The position numbers and the translations under genes are program-made. This document shows positions 27,801 to 37,300 of a DNA stretch of 64,000 bases, piece by piece. Source of the DNA: Solimonas_A sp052035235 (GTDB lineage: Bacteria > Pseudomonadota > Gammaproteobacteria > Nevskiales > Nevskiaceae); assembly GCA_052035235.1 (NCBI GenBank), contig JBPOHT010000012.1, forward strand, positions 1 to 64,000, written 5' to 3'. The notes under the pieces are model-generated. The model was not told the origin of the DNA. It saw nothing but the letters and a program-made list of their open reading frames with translations, and ran no database searches. Every line of letters starts with the position of its first letter. The first letter of the stretch is position 1.

Positions 27801-29178
27801 GCAGGCCGCGCAGAACGACGTGGGCGTTGATGCCGCCGAAGCCGAAGGCGTTCAGCGCCGCGACGCGTTCCTCGCGCGGCGTGTTCCAGGGCTCCTGGGA
27901 GCCCACGGTGCGGAAGCGCGTCTGCGCCAGCTTGGGATGCGGCGTCTCGCAGTGCAGCGTCGGCGGCAGCACGCCGTGATAGACCGACAGCGCGGTCTTG
28001 ATCAGGCTGGCCATGCCGGAGGCCGGCATGGCGTGGCCGATCATGGACTTCACCGAGCCGATGACGGGGCGCGCCGCCCCGCCCTGGTGCGGGCCGAAGA
28101 ACGCACCCAGGGTTTCCAGCTCCACGCCATCACCGGTCGGCGTGCCGGTGCCGTGGGCCTCGACCAGACCGATGCTGTCGCGGCCGAAGGGCAGCCCCGC
28201 CCAGGCCTTGTCCAGCGCGATGCGCTGGCCGGTGACGGACGGCGCCACCAGGCTGGCAGCACGGCCGTCGCTGGAGGAGCCGACGCCTTCGATCACGGCA
28301 TAGATGCGGTCGCCGTCCGACAGTGCATCGTCAAGGCGCTTTAGCACGGCCATGCCGACGCCCTCGCCTGCCAGGATGCCGTCGGCATCGGCGGACAGTG
28401 GCTTGATCACGCCGCTGCGCGACAGGGCGCCGAGCTGGCAGAAGGTGGCCCAGAAGGTCAGGTCATGCGTCAGGTGAGCGCCGCCTACCAGCATCATGTC
28501 GGTCTCGCCACGGCGCAGCGCAGCGCAGGCCTGCTCCACCGCGATCAGCGAGCTGGCACAGGCGGCATCCACCGTGTACGCCGGGCCGTGCAGGTCCAGG
28601 CGGTTGGCCAGGCGCGAAGCCAGCAGGTTGGGAATCATGCCTACGGCCACGTCCGGACCGTAGTAGGCGAACTGCTGCTGCAACCGGCTGCGCACCGCGG
28701 CCAGGGCCTCGGCCGACAGGTCCGGGAACAGATCGCCCAGCGTCTGCAGCATCTGCGGCAGCAGGCGCACGTGCTGCTCCAGGCGCAGCACACCCGCACC
28801 GACATAGTTGCCACGCCCCACGATCACGCCGGTGCGCGCTCGCGCGAAGGGCCGGTGCTCGTAGCCGGCGTCGCGCAGCGCCTCGTAGCCCACCTTCAGC
28901 GTCAGCAGCTGGTCGGGCTCCACCGCATCGGTGGCGCGCGGCATCACGCCGAAAGGCAGCGGATCAAAATCGGCATGCTCGTCGACGAAGCCGCCGCGAT
29001 TGCAGTAGAAGCGGTCGATCTCCTTGGAATCCGGGTCGTAGAACTCCGGGTCCCAGCGTCCGGCCGGCACCTCGCCGATGGCGTCCACGCCATCGACAAT
29101 GTTGCGCCAGAAGCGCGCAAGGTCGGGCGCGCCCGGAAACAGGCAGGCGAGACCGACGATGGCGATGCGCTGGGTCAA
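24817..29178 (-). CDS. Megasynthase B: KS-AT-DH-PPTase (PUFA/secondary-lipid synthase-like)
   Basis: 1453 residues from a TTG start that overlaps the preceding TGA (TTGA), with GGGAGG about 6 bases upstream. Ketosynthase (1-440): Cys in DAACASSLIAVEQA near 205, His in EAHGTGTPTGDG near 341, and SVKSMIGHAMPASG. Acyltransferase (540-860): GHSVGEW near 618. Hotdog dehydratase (970-1250): DRHPVVPMTME near 988 and FHGLAYQGVAAFQG. A C-terminal Sfp-like phosphopantetheinyl transferase (1300-1453): VGIDLERIEP and WVAKEVAAKAAG. A PPTase in cis allows self-activation of the operon's ACPs. The KS-AT-DH-PPTase order is like known PUFA-type and enediyne-like secondary lipid synthases. Confidence 0.88.
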   Translation of the reverse strand: MTQRIAIVGLACLFPGAPDLARFWRNIVDGVDAIGEVPAGRWDPEFYDPDSKEIDRFYCNRGGFVDEHADFDPLPFGVMPRATDAVEPDQLLTLKVGYEALRDAGYEHRPFARARTGVIVGRGNYVGAGVLRLEQHVRLLPQMLQTLGDLFPDLSAEALAAVRSRLQQQFAYYGPDVAVGMIPNLLASRLANRLDLHGPAYTVDAACASSLIAVEQACAALRRGETDMMLVGGAHLTHDLTFWATFCQLGALSRSGVIKPLSADADGILAGEGVGMAVLKRLDDALSDGDRIYAVIEGVGSSSDGRAASLVAPSVTGQRIALDKAWAGLPFGRDSIGLVEAHGTGTPTGDGVELETLGAFFGPHQGGAARPVIGSVKSMIGHAMPASGMASLIKTALSVYHGVLPPTLHCETPHPKLAQTRFRTVGSQEPWNTPREERVAALNAFGFGGINAHVVLRGLPQLPAQATAGLSPVLMLSADTPQQLLERFDAGERDATPQPGRCRLLVLSPDAKKLATARKAVASGKPWPGRQQIWFSPAGQLGEGGGKLAFVFPGVDSSFQPQAADLEGYFGKPLPPHCEPQDPSVSLSRMVVGLLGFNRYLFDRLGELGIQADAYAGHSVGEWSAMLCAGMMDQALSDRTNAGLDFDAVKFPDLQFLAASCDEARLKAAMQGLERIAISHDNCPHQVIACGSRESIAVVAARLRESAIFANVLPFVSGFHSPLFAEHMDWYREFFGAAELVEPAVPVWSATSAAPFPADMDSKRRLALDHLLQPVRFRELTESLYEEGFRVFVEVGTGSLTGFIDDTLSGRPHLALRANHETRGGMAQLQQLCAALWVEGAHFDTRLLVTAPPLPAVPAEAVRSASSRRLALGVPLVRMGQPLEPHLLPTRLASTADGALPPAAANDPVGRLVRDTLADIERAGREVLAAWQQHRGQGALGAVPQTRRPVLPGRVQRLLDIQRTIPYVRDHELYPQRPGWPIVADRHPVVPMTMEVMLVREAVEEALPAFKVVEVSRIQAYSWLAVSRQLNVDITMKWVADDRIETEIVGYFKAEVRVAAEYPTADLPAPAALQSPRDTAVTAAELYREGWMFHGLAYQGVAAFQGIGGNGIDGRLRVPEGKGALLDNMGQLAGYWVMEQPQDCLAMPIGVDSIRFFAADPPPGEELQAQVRIVELDALNCVTDHQLRDAQGRLRIAIQGWRTRRYQMDKAFWVASRKLSQLQASQFVPPNVALFEDRYDTAILRDYISRRYLSASERAAYDALSPRRRRQWLAGRVAAKDAVRAWLQRERGIEAVWPQEFTVVNDEAGAPRLRANVSTTLPQGLQVSLAHKGNLAVAIVGEQAVGIDLERIEPREPGFLDMAFSPSELALLAGADADAEYTRGWVAKEVAAKAAGTGLQGRPRDYVIEARDGDCLRVNGHWVVTHPLRDCIVGWSLPAAQAQQGAMAEAVQG

Positions 29179-32100
29179 GCGCCAACCTCCCGCGCTTGTG
29201 GCGCGGCGCGGCCGTCGAAGCTTTCCGGCTTGCCGCACATCAGGACGACCTGCGAATCACCCTGGCCCTGGGAGAGCTCCCGCAGCAGGGCATCGACGCC
29301 TTCCTGCTGCGGGATCAGGCCGATGCCCTTGCGCTGGTATTCGTTCTTGAGCGACTCGGACACCATGCCGGTGTCGGCCCAGGGACCCCAGTTCACCGAC
29401 AGCACGCGCCCGGAGATGCGCTGCTGCCAGCTGTAGGCCAGCTTGTCGAGCACGTCGTTGGCCGAGGCGTAGTCCACCTGGCCGCGGTTGCCGAAGGCGC
29501 TGGCAACGCTGGAGAAGAACACCACGAACTTGACGTCATCGCGGATGCGCTTGCGCAGCGCCAGCGCGCCGCCGACCTTGGTGTCGAATACGCGACCGAA
29601 GCTCTCGTCGGTCTTGTCGCGGACCAGCTTGTCCTCGACCACACCGGCGCCGTGGATCACGCCGTCGATGCGGCCGCGACGTTCGTAGACGCTGTCGATG
29701 AAGCCCAGGAAGGCCTTGCCGTCGCGCACGTCCAGCCGCGTGTAGTGCAGGCTGCCACCAGCGGCGATCACCTGGGCGTAGGTCTCGCGTGCGGCACGGT
29801 CCGCCAGGATGCGGCGTGCCTGCTGCTCGATCTCGGCCGGCTTCTGTTTCGGATCGACGGCCAGCAGGGCCTGGCGCAGCTTGCGCGGATCGTCGATGCC
29901 GCGGGTCTGCACGCTCTCCTCGCCGGTGGGCATCGGCGAGCGGCCGACCACCTCCAGATGGCAGCGGTAGCGCTTGGCCAGCTCGATGGCGATCAGCGCC
30001 GTGATGCCGCGTGCGCCACCGGTGATCAGCACGGTGCTCTCCGGCGTCAGCGGCAAGCCGTCCAGCGAGCCGCGGGTCAGCTCGGTGGGCACGACCTCGC
30101 GCACGTGGCGACGGCCGCCCTGGTAGGCGACCTCCGGCAGCGGGTTGGCCGCCAGCAGCTCGGCCTCGATGTGACGCGCGATGGCGTCCAGGGATTCGGA
30201 GAGGTCGAAGTCCACCCAGTGGGCGCGCAGCTCGGGAAACTCCTTGACCACCGACTTCACCAGGCCGGCAAAGCCCGCGCCGCGGCGGAAGTTGGTGCCG
30301 CCCGCACCGAAGTCACCACCCAGGGCGCTGGCCACCAGCAGGTGCCGGCCGTTCTTCTGCAGCGCCTCGCGCGCCACGGCGAAGAAGCGCTTGACGTCGC
30401 GCAGGCGGCTGGCCGGGTTGAGGCTCCACAAGTGGATCAGGCCGTCGATGCGGTCCAGGTCCGTCGGCAGCACCTTGGCACTGGGGAAGTCCACGATCTC
30501 CACCGCGGCGCCGCACGCGATCAGCAGCGCCGCGACACGCTCCGCCAGGCCCAGGCGATCGTCGCTGAGCAGGAAGCGCTTGCCGCCCAGGCTGATCTGC
30601 GCCGGCACTGTCGGCGGCGCGTCCTGGCGACGCAGTACGTAGCGCTCCAGCGGGATACCGGGCTCTACGGCAGCTTCCGCGGCAGCCGCAGCCGGCGTGG
30701 CGGCGGCGGGATGGCGCTGCTCCAGCCAGGCAATCATCGCGCGCAGGGTCTTGAGCCGCGACAACTGCTCCTGCATCGCGTCGCGGTCGCTGCCGCTGGC
30801 GATACCCAGGCGCGTGCCGAGCTGGCCGACCACTTCCAGGCGCTTGATCGAATCGATCGACAGATCCGCTTCCAGGTCCAGGTCCAGGTCCAGCGCTTCC
30901 GCCGGATAACCGGTGCCCTGGCTGACGATATCCAGCAGCAGTTGCGACACCGGCGGCGCGGCGGCAGGCACCGCCACCGCAACCTCCACCTTGCCGCTGC
31001 CCTGGTCGATGGAAACCGTGGTGGTGGCCGGCGCCGCGGCCGGCAGCTTGTCCGCCAACCAGCCCAGCACCGCGCGCAGCGTCTTCTGCGCGGCGAGCTG
31101 GTCCAGCAGCTTGTCGGCGTCGGCACCGAGGGCGCTGCGCAGCGACAGGCGCTGCGCCAGCTCGCCGACGATCTCCAGGCGCTTGATCGAGTCGATCGAC
31201 AGGTCCGCCTCGAGGTCCAGGTCCAGGTCGAGCATGTCGGCCGGGTAGCCGGTGCGCTCGCTGACGATGGCCAGCAGGGCCGGCTGGCTGTCCGGCTTGG
31301 CCGCAGCGGCCGGCGCCGTGACCGTGACGGTCACAGCCGGCGCAGCGGCAACCGTGAGGACCGGCAGCGGGCGCTCGGCCACGCGCGCCGGCGCGGGTGC
31401 GCCGAAGTAGCCCAGCAGCACGTCGCGCTGTGCATTGACCAGCTCGCGCATGTTGCCGAGGTAGCCGATCAGGGCCTGCTCGCCGGCGCTAACGGTAGAC
31501 CCCAGGGCCGGCAGGTCCGGAGCGCTCACCGCGGCACCGAACTCCAGCACCGGCTCGATGAGGAGCTTGGCACCATGCGCCGGCGCGTTGCCGCGCAACG
31601 GGCGCGCGTGCCCACCGTTGACCAGCCAGGTGGTGGCAGCAAGCTTGCGCGGCTGTGCCAGGTCCAGCGTCTGCGCGCGACCGACGTACAGCGCCGTGGC
31701 GTCGAAGCCCGGCAGCTGCAGCGCCAGCTGCGCCAGCGTCTCCAGCAGGCCGGCGAATCCACGCTCCTCCGGATCCAGCGCGAGCGCGCGGTGCGGCTGG
31801 TCCTTGAGGATGCGGCCGACCAGGCCGGTCAGTACCTTGCGCGGGCCGATCTCCAGGAACAGGCGCGCGCCGTCCTGATGCATGCGCTCGATCTCGGCGA
31901 CGAAGCGCACCGGGCTGACGATATGGCTGGCCAGATTCTCGCGGATCGCCCCGGCATCATCGCGATGCGGCTCGGCGCTGCGGTTGGAGTAAACCGGCCA
32001 TTGCAGCACGCCTACGGCCTTGCCCTGCAGGGCCTCGGCATAGCGCGCCTCGGCGGCGGCCATCAGCGGCGAGTGGAAGGCGCAGTCGGTGTCGATGCGC

Positions 32101-35100
32101 TTGCAGCCGATGTTCTTCTGCGACAGGAAGGCGCAGGCCGCCTCGATCTCCACGGTCGGGCCGGAGATTACGGTCTGCACCGGCGAGTTCTGGTTGGCCA
32201 TCACCACGCCGGGGAAGCCCTCCAGCAGCGGTGCCAGCGCCACGGTATCCAGGCGCACGGCGGCCATGGCGCCGTTGTCGCCGCCGTTGATGGAGGAAAC
32301 GATGGCCTCGGCGCGGGCACGCGACAGCGACAGCAGCGTGGCGGCGTCGAAGGCGCCGGCAGTCGCCAGCGCGGCAAGTTCGCCGTAGCTGTGGCCCGCC
32401 GCCATGTCGGGCTTCAGGCCCAGGCCGCGCAGCCACTCGAAGGCGGCGAATTCCACCAGGCCCAGGGCCGGCTGCGCGCGACGGGTATCGGTCAACGCCT
32501 GCTGCTGGCGGCTGCGCGCCGCATCGTCGTAGGCGGTGGTCGGATAGATGTAGGGCAGTTCCTCGCGCGCGGCGGCCAGCAGCTCCGCGGATGGCGGGAA
32601 GTAGACCAGCAGCTCGCGCAGCATGCCGGGGTACTGGCTGCCCTGGCCGGAGAACAGCAGGGCCAGCTTGCCGGCGGCGTCATCCGTACGCGCGCCGGCC
32701 TTGTCGCCGGCCAGTAACGCGGCGATGCGCTGCGACAGCTCCACGACATCGGAAGCGACGAAGGCGAACTGCACCTTGCCCTCGCCCGCCTCCCAGGCCG
32801 TGCGCGCCAGGTCGCGCAGCGACAGGGGCGCATCCGAAGCCGCCAGGAAATCGGCCAAGCGACGTAGCGTTGCTGTGGCTGCGGCGCGATCGGCCGCGCG
32901 CAGCACGAACAGCTCCGCCGGCCAGGCGGCGGCACCGACGGCACTCTGGTGCGCCGGATAGGCCGACAGCACGGCGTGGAAGTTGGTGCCGCCGAAACCG
33001 AAGGCGCTGACCGCGCCGCGCGCCGTCGCCGCCTGCGGCAGCCAGGGTGCCGGCTTGCGGTTGAGCTGGAAGGGGCTGCTGCCCGGACGCCAGGCGGCAT
33101 TCGGCGTGGTGACCTGTCCGGTGGGCGGCAGCACGCGATGGTGCAACGCCTTGGCCACCTTGATCATGCCGGCGATGCCGGCGGCGCATTTGGTGTGGCC
33201 GATCTGGCTCTTCACCGAACCCAGTGCCGCCTGCCCTGGCAGCGCGCCACCGGCGAGGTATACCTCGGTGAGGGTCTTCAGCTCGGTACGGTCGCCGACC
33301 ACGGTGCCGGTGCCATGCGCCTCCACCAGGCCAACGTCGGCCGGCAGCACGCCGGCCTGCCAGTAGGTGCGCTCCAGCGCGCGCTTCTGGCCTTCCTTGC
33401 GCGGTGCGGTCAGGCCCAGGCCCTTGCCGTCGCTGGAGCCAGCGATGCCGTCGATCACGGCGTAGATGCGGTCGCCGTCGCGCTCGGCGTCGGCCAGGCG
33501 CTTGAGTACCACCACGCCCACGCCCTCGCCCAGCGCGATGCCGTCGGCCTCGTTGTCGAAGGAGCGGCAGCGGCCCTTGGCCGACAGCGCCCCCACCGAG
33601 GAGAACATCAGGAAGTCGGCGATGCCGTTGTGGAAGTCCGCACCGCCGGCCAGCACCACCTCGCTGCTGCCGGCGCGCAGTTCCTTCACGCCCAGCTCAA
33701 TCGCGGTCAGCGAGCTGGCGCAGGCGGAGGTCACGGCGTAGTTCACGCCGCCCAGGCCCAGGCGGTTGGCGATGCGGCCGGAGATGACGTTGACCAGCAT
33801 GCCGGGGAAGGAATCCTCGGTCAGCGAGGGCAGCGCCTCCGCCAGGGCCGGCGGCAGCTCGCCGCAGTACTGCGGGAACAGGTTGCGGAAGGTGTACTGG
33901 TTGCCCAGGTCCATGCCGGCCTCGGCGCCGAAGATCACCGAGGTCTTCTCGCGATCGAACCAGCGGTTGTCGTAGCCGGCGTCCTTCAGGGCCTGGCGCG
34001 TCACTTCCAGCGACAGCAGCTGCACCGGCTCGATCGCCGCCAGCGAGGCCGGCGGAATGCCGAACTGCAGCGGATCGAACGGCGTATCGGCGATGAAGCC
34101 GCCCCACTTGCTGACGCTTTTGTCAGCCGGTGCATCGGCACCGCGGTAGTACTGCGCGACGCTCCAGCGGTCCGCCGGCACCTCGCCGACCAGGTCGCGG
34201 CCTTCGAGGATGTTGGTCCAGTAGGTTTCCAGGTCCGGCGAGCCCGGGTAGATGCAGGCCATGCCGACGATGGCGACCGGCTCGGCCTGAGCGGCGCGCG
34301 GCAGTGCGGGCGCCTGCACCGTGTCCAGGTACTGCACGGCGCCGCGCGTGACCTGTGCATGCAGCTCCGCGATGGTGGTGACCGCCTGCTTCATGGCAAT
34401 GACCTGGCCGATCATGTACATGCCTTCGGCTTCCTGCACCGCGACATCCACCGCGGCGAGGCGGCCGTCGATATAGTCCACGCCCTTGGTGGCGATGCGC
34501 AGGCGGCCCACGGTGAGGCCTTCCAGCGCCTTCCAGGCGTCCTTGGTGTCGACACCCTCGCCCTGCAGCCGCGCCTTCTCGCGCGCGAACAGGTCCATGA
34601 AGCCCGAGGGCAGGCAGCGGATCGCATGACCCGGCGCGGTCTCGACCAGCGCGGTCTCGCCGCCCTCCAGGGCCTTGCGCTGGAAACCTTCCAGCACCGC
34701 GCCATGGGTCACCGCCTCGGCGGTGGCGATGTAGGCGGTGCCCATCAGCACGCCGATCTTGGCGCCGCGCGCCGCCAGCGGCGCGGCGATGGCCGCGACC
34801 ATTGCGCTGGAACGCTCGTCGTGGATGCCGCCGGCAAACAGGATGTGCAGCTTCTCGGGTTGCTCGACCTGCGCTAGCAACGCCAGCGCCTGCTCCCACA
34901 GCACGAAGCTGTAGCGTGGCCCGACGTGGCCGCCGCACTCGCGGCCTTCGAACACGAAGTGCGTGGCGCCGTCCTTCAGGAAGATGTCCAGCAGGCCCGG
35001 CGAGGGCACGTGCAGGTAGGTGGCGATGCCCATCTCGATGAAGGGCCGCGCCTGGGCCGGCCGGCCACCGGCCAGCAGCAGCACCGGCGGCCGGATCTGC

Positions 35101-36248
35101 TTCACCAGTTCCAGTTGCGGATCGAGGATCTCCGGCGCGGCAAAGCCCAGCAGGCCGACGCCCCAGGGGCGGTCGCCCACCTGGGCCTTGGTCGCCTCCA
35201 GCAGTTCGCGCGAGGGCTGCTCCTTCATCAGGGACAGCGCCAGGAACGGCAGGCCGCCCTGCTCCGCCACGGCCGCCGAGAAGGCCGCCGTGTCGCTGAC
35301 GCGCGTCATCGGCCCCTGCGCCACCGGGTAGCGCGTGCCGTGCGACTGTGTCCAGGCATTGCCCTCGTCGAGCACGCGCAGGGCCTGCGCCTGGCGCAGC
35401 TGCCCGGCAAGGCGCTGGCGCAGGGTCTGCACCAGGGCCTCGATGTTTGGGCATTCATTCAACAGCGGGCGCGACAAGGCCGCGTCCTGGCCCAGTGCCA
35501 GCAGCTCGCCGGCCGCCAGCGCCGCCCGCAGTGCCGGCGCGTCCATGGCATCCACCGCGGCGATCTCACGCGGGCTGCGCGCATGCACCTGGTAGCCGGC
35601 CGCGGCGCGCACTTCGCTGCCGTCCATCGCCAGCAGTTGCGACTTCAGCTCCGCCGGCAGGCCGCTTTCGGGGAAGCCACCGAGGATGGAATCGATCACC
35701 ACACCGAAAGCGCCACCGGCCACGGCACCGGCCGCGGTATGCAGGCCGATACCGCCCTGGCACCAGACCGGCAGGCCGGCCGCCTGCGCCAGCGGCACCA
35801 GGCGCTGCAGCAGCACGAAGCTGCTCTCGTCGCCCACGCGCCCGCCGGTCTCCTGTCCCTTGGCGATCAGGCCCGCGGCACCGTCCGCCAGCGCCTGCTC
35901 CGCTTCCGCCACCGAGCAGACCTGGGCGAGCCGCGGAATACCGCGCCAGCTCCCGGGCAGCGAGGCGATGCCGTCGGTGACCAGGAAGCGCACGCAGGCC
36001 GGCAGCGCCAGGCCCTCCGGCACGGTGGTTTCTGCCAGACGCAGTCCGAGGCCCAGGCTGCGGTCAGCGGCGACAGACGCCAGGATGGCTGGCCAGCGGG
36101 TCGTATCGCGGCCGAGGTCGATGGCCACGGACACGTGCTGGCGCCACAGGGCGCGAGCCAGCGCAAGGTCGGGCCGCTCCAGCGGCGTGATCGCCAGGAT
36201 GCCGAAGCGCTGCGGGTCGAATGCGGTGACGGATTTATTATTGGACAT
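29175..36248 (-). CDS. Megasynthase A: NPD-NPD-KS-AT-ACP-ACP-KR (PUFA/secondary-lipid synthase-like)
   Basis: 2357 residues. Residues 1-290: a TIM-barrel nitropropane-dioxygenase-like half with ETGGRVGDESSF. Residues 306-620: a full NPD domain with QGPMTRVSDT and FEGRECGGHVGPR, comparable to the PfaD enoylreductase. KS (655-1090): Cys in TSACASSLTAI near 843, EAHGTGTVVGDR, and SVKSQIGHTKCAAG. AT (1200-1500): GHSYGEL near 1286 and FLEIGPRKVLTGL. Two ACPs near 1686 and 1798, each with LEADLSIDSIKRLE. KR (1900-2357): a structural half, then VLITGGARGI and the FFSSVASAFGN ... VDYASAND catalytic region. There is no dehydratase; that function is in the next gene. It starts 41 bases after the permease stop. 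Confidence 0.92.
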   Translation of the reverse strand: MSNNKSVTAFDPQRFGILAITPLERPDLALARALWRQHVSVAIDLGRDTTRWPAILASVAADRSLGLGLRLAETTVPEGLALPACVRFLVTDGIASLPGSWRGIPRLAQVCSVAEAEQALADGAAGLIAKGQETGGRVGDESSFVLLQRLVPLAQAAGLPVWCQGGIGLHTAAGAVAGGAFGVVIDSILGGFPESGLPAELKSQLLAMDGSEVRAAAGYQVHARSPREIAAVDAMDAPALRAALAAGELLALGQDAALSRPLLNECPNIEALVQTLRQRLAGQLRQAQALRVLDEGNAWTQSHGTRYPVAQGPMTRVSDTAAFSAAVAEQGGLPFLALSLMKEQPSRELLEATKAQVGDRPWGVGLLGFAAPEILDPQLELVKQIRPPVLLLAGGRPAQARPFIEMGIATYLHVPSPGLLDIFLKDGATHFVFEGRECGGHVGPRYSFVLWEQALALLAQVEQPEKLHILFAGGIHDERSSAMVAAIAAPLAARGAKIGVLMGTAYIATAEAVTHGAVLEGFQRKALEGGETALVETAPGHAIRCLPSGFMDLFAREKARLQGEGVDTKDAWKALEGLTVGRLRIATKGVDYIDGRLAAVDVAVQEAEGMYMIGQVIAMKQAVTTIAELHAQVTRGAVQYLDTVQAPALPRAAQAEPVAIVGMACIYPGSPDLETYWTNILEGRDLVGEVPADRWSVAQYYRGADAPADKSVSKWGGFIADTPFDPLQFGIPPASLAAIEPVQLLSLEVTRQALKDAGYDNRWFDREKTSVIFGAEAGMDLGNQYTFRNLFPQYCGELPPALAEALPSLTEDSFPGMLVNVISGRIANRLGLGGVNYAVTSACASSLTAIELGVKELRAGSSEVVLAGGADFHNGIADFLMFSSVGALSAKGRCRSFDNEADGIALGEGVGVVVLKRLADAERDGDRIYAVIDGIAGSSDGKGLGLTAPRKEGQKRALERTYWQAGVLPADVGLVEAHGTGTVVGDRTELKTLTEVYLAGGALPGQAALGSVKSQIGHTKCAAGIAGMIKVAKALHHRVLPPTGQVTTPNAAWRPGSSPFQLNRKPAPWLPQAATARGAVSAFGFGGTNFHAVLSAYPAHQSAVGAAAWPAELFVLRAADRAAATATLRRLADFLAASDAPLSLRDLARTAWEAGEGKVQFAFVASDVVELSQRIAALLAGDKAGARTDDAAGKLALLFSGQGSQYPGMLRELLVYFPPSAELLAAAREELPYIYPTTAYDDAARSRQQQALTDTRRAQPALGLVEFAAFEWLRGLGLKPDMAAGHSYGELAALATAGAFDAATLLSLSRARAEAIVSSINGGDNGAMAAVRLDTVALAPLLEGFPGVVMANQNSPVQTVISGPTVEIEAACAFLSQKNIGCKRIDTDCAFHSPLMAAAEARYAEALQGKAVGVLQWPVYSNRSAEPHRDDAGAIRENLASHIVSPVRFVAEIERMHQDGARLFLEIGPRKVLTGLVGRILKDQPHRALALDPEERGFAGLLETLAQLALQLPGFDATALYVGRAQTLDLAQPRKLAATTWLVNGGHARPLRGNAPAHGAKLLIEPVLEFGAAVSAPDLPALGSTVSAGEQALIGYLGNMRELVNAQRDVLLGYFGAPAPARVAERPLPVLTVAAAPAVTVTVTAPAAAAKPDSQPALLAIVSERTGYPADMLDLDLDLEADLSIDSIKRLEIVGELAQRLSLRSALGADADKLLDQLAAQKTLRAVLGWLADKLPAAAPATTTVSIDQGSGKVEVAVAVPAAAPPVSQLLLDIVSQGTGYPAEALDLDLDLEADLSIDSIKRLEVVGQLGTRLGIASGSDRDAMQEQLSRLKTLRAMIAWLEQRHPAAATPAAAAAEAAVEPGIPLERYVLRRQDAPPTVPAQISLGGKRFLLSDDRLGLAERVAALLIACGAAVEIVDFPSAKVLPTDLDRIDGLIHLWSLNPASRLRDVKRFFAVAREALQKNGRHLLVASALGGDFGAGGTNFRRGAGFAGLVKSVVKEFPELRAHWVDFDLSESLDAIARHIEAELLAANPLPEVAYQGGRRHVREVVPTELTRGSLDGLPLTPESTVLITGGARGITALIAIELAKRYRCHLEVVGRSPMPTGEESVQTRGIDDPRKLRQALLAVDPKQKPAEIEQQARRILADRAARETYAQVIAAGGSLHYTRLDVRDGKAFLGFIDSVYERRGRIDGVIHGAGVVEDKLVRDKTDESFGRVFDTKVGGALALRKRIRDDVKFVVFFSSVASAFGNRGQVDYASANDVLDKLAYSWQQRISGRVLSVNWGPWADTGMVSESLKNEYQRKGIGLIPQQEGVDALLRELSQGQGDSQVVLMCGKPESFDGRAAPQAREVGA

Positions 36249-36289
36249 GACGGTCGATCCCTGAATCCCTTTGCGGCGGCGCAGCCGCC

Positions 36290-37300
36290 TCAGTCCTGCG
36301 ACCAGCGGAAGAAGCCGGCGCCGATCGCGAGGAACACCGCGGTCATCGCCACCAGCGCCAGCAGCGACTGCGCGATGTCGGCCAGGCCCGCGCCGTCGAG
36401 CATCACCGCGCGTGCCGCTTCCAGCATGTGTGTCAGCGGGAAGACCTGCGCCGCGGCCTGCACGAAGACGGGCGCGCCATCCAGCGAGAAGAACACGCCG
36501 GACAGCACCACCATCGGCCAGGACAGCAGGTTCAACAGGCCGCCGGACAACTCCTCGCTGGAGATGCGCGCAGACACCAGCAGGCTCATGGCGATCATCG
36601 ACATGGAGCCCAGCGCGGCCACCAGCAGCAGGTTGAGGTAGCTGCCCTCCATGCGCAGGTGCAGGAACAGGTCGGTCGCCACGTACATGCCGGCGGCGAT
36701 GCCGACGATCAGCAGCAGGCAGGCGATCAGCTGGGCGCTGATGAACTCCACTGCGCGCAAGGGCGTGCCGTTGAGGCGCTTGAGATAACCCGACTTGCGG
36801 TAGCGCACGATGACGTGGCCGATGGCGAACAGCGACGAGAACATGATGTTGAGCCCCAGCAGCCCCGGCACCAGCCAGTCGGCATAGCGGGTCGACGCAC
36901 CGCTGACCGGCTGGACCTGCGCCCCGGCATCGCTGTTCTTCAGGATCGACTGCAGCAGCCGGCTCTTCTCCGAGTCGGTGTTGATCCAGTAGCGCAGCGG
37001 CTGCGACGACGCATCCAGCAGCAAGTCGATGCGCTGGCGCTGCAGCTTGATAACCGCCTCCTGCTGGTTGGCCTCGCGATGGAACTGCGTGGCCTCGGTG
37101 CCGAAGAAGGCATGCGTCTGCGCCGTCAGCGGCGCATCGCCGAGCACGCCGACCTTGAAGACCGGCGGCGTATTGCCGGAGAACACCACCGCCATGCCCA
37201 CCACCAGCAGCGGCGCGAACAGCAGGTTCCAGGCCAGCGCGGAGCGGTCACGGACCACCTCGAGCAGCCGCGCCTGGACCATGGCCCATAGACGTTTCAT
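36290..37300 (-). CDS. ABC-2 type exporter permease
   Basis: 336 residues with one N-terminal helix, a periplasmic insert (about 45-170), and five C-terminal helices, as in YadH/NodJ-like ABC-2 permeases. The VIVRYRKSGYLKRLNGTPL segment precedes the helices, and a terminal IGAGFFRWSQD follows the last one. Its start overlaps the stop of the ATPase gene by 4 bases. ABC-2 permeases export lipids, polysaccharides or drugs, or act in lipid flipping. It begins the operon together with the ATPase. Confidence 0.9.
   Translation of the reverse strand: MKRLWAMVQARLLEVVRDRSALAWNLLFAPLLVVGMAVVFSGNTPPVFKVGVLGDAPLTAQTHAFFGTEATQFHREANQQEAVIKLQRQRIDLLLDASSQPLRYWINTDSEKSRLLQSILKNSDAGAQVQPVSGASTRYADWLVPGLLGLNIMFSSLFAIGHVIVRYRKSGYLKRLNGTPLRAVEFISAQLIACLLLIVGIAAGMYVATDLFLHLRMEGSYLNLLLVAALGSMSMIAMSLLVSARISSEELSGGLLNLLSWPMVVLSGVFFSLDGAPVFVQAAAQVFPLTHMLEAARAVMLDGAGLADIAQSLLALVAMTAVFLAIGAGFFRWSQD

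Noticed and set aside
23608..32717. Very long plus-strand frames (about 970 and 1170 codons) opposite the megasynthases
   Set aside because: They mirror real minus-strand genes with clear domains; composition is His/Arg/Gln-rich, as for shadow frames in high-GC DNA.
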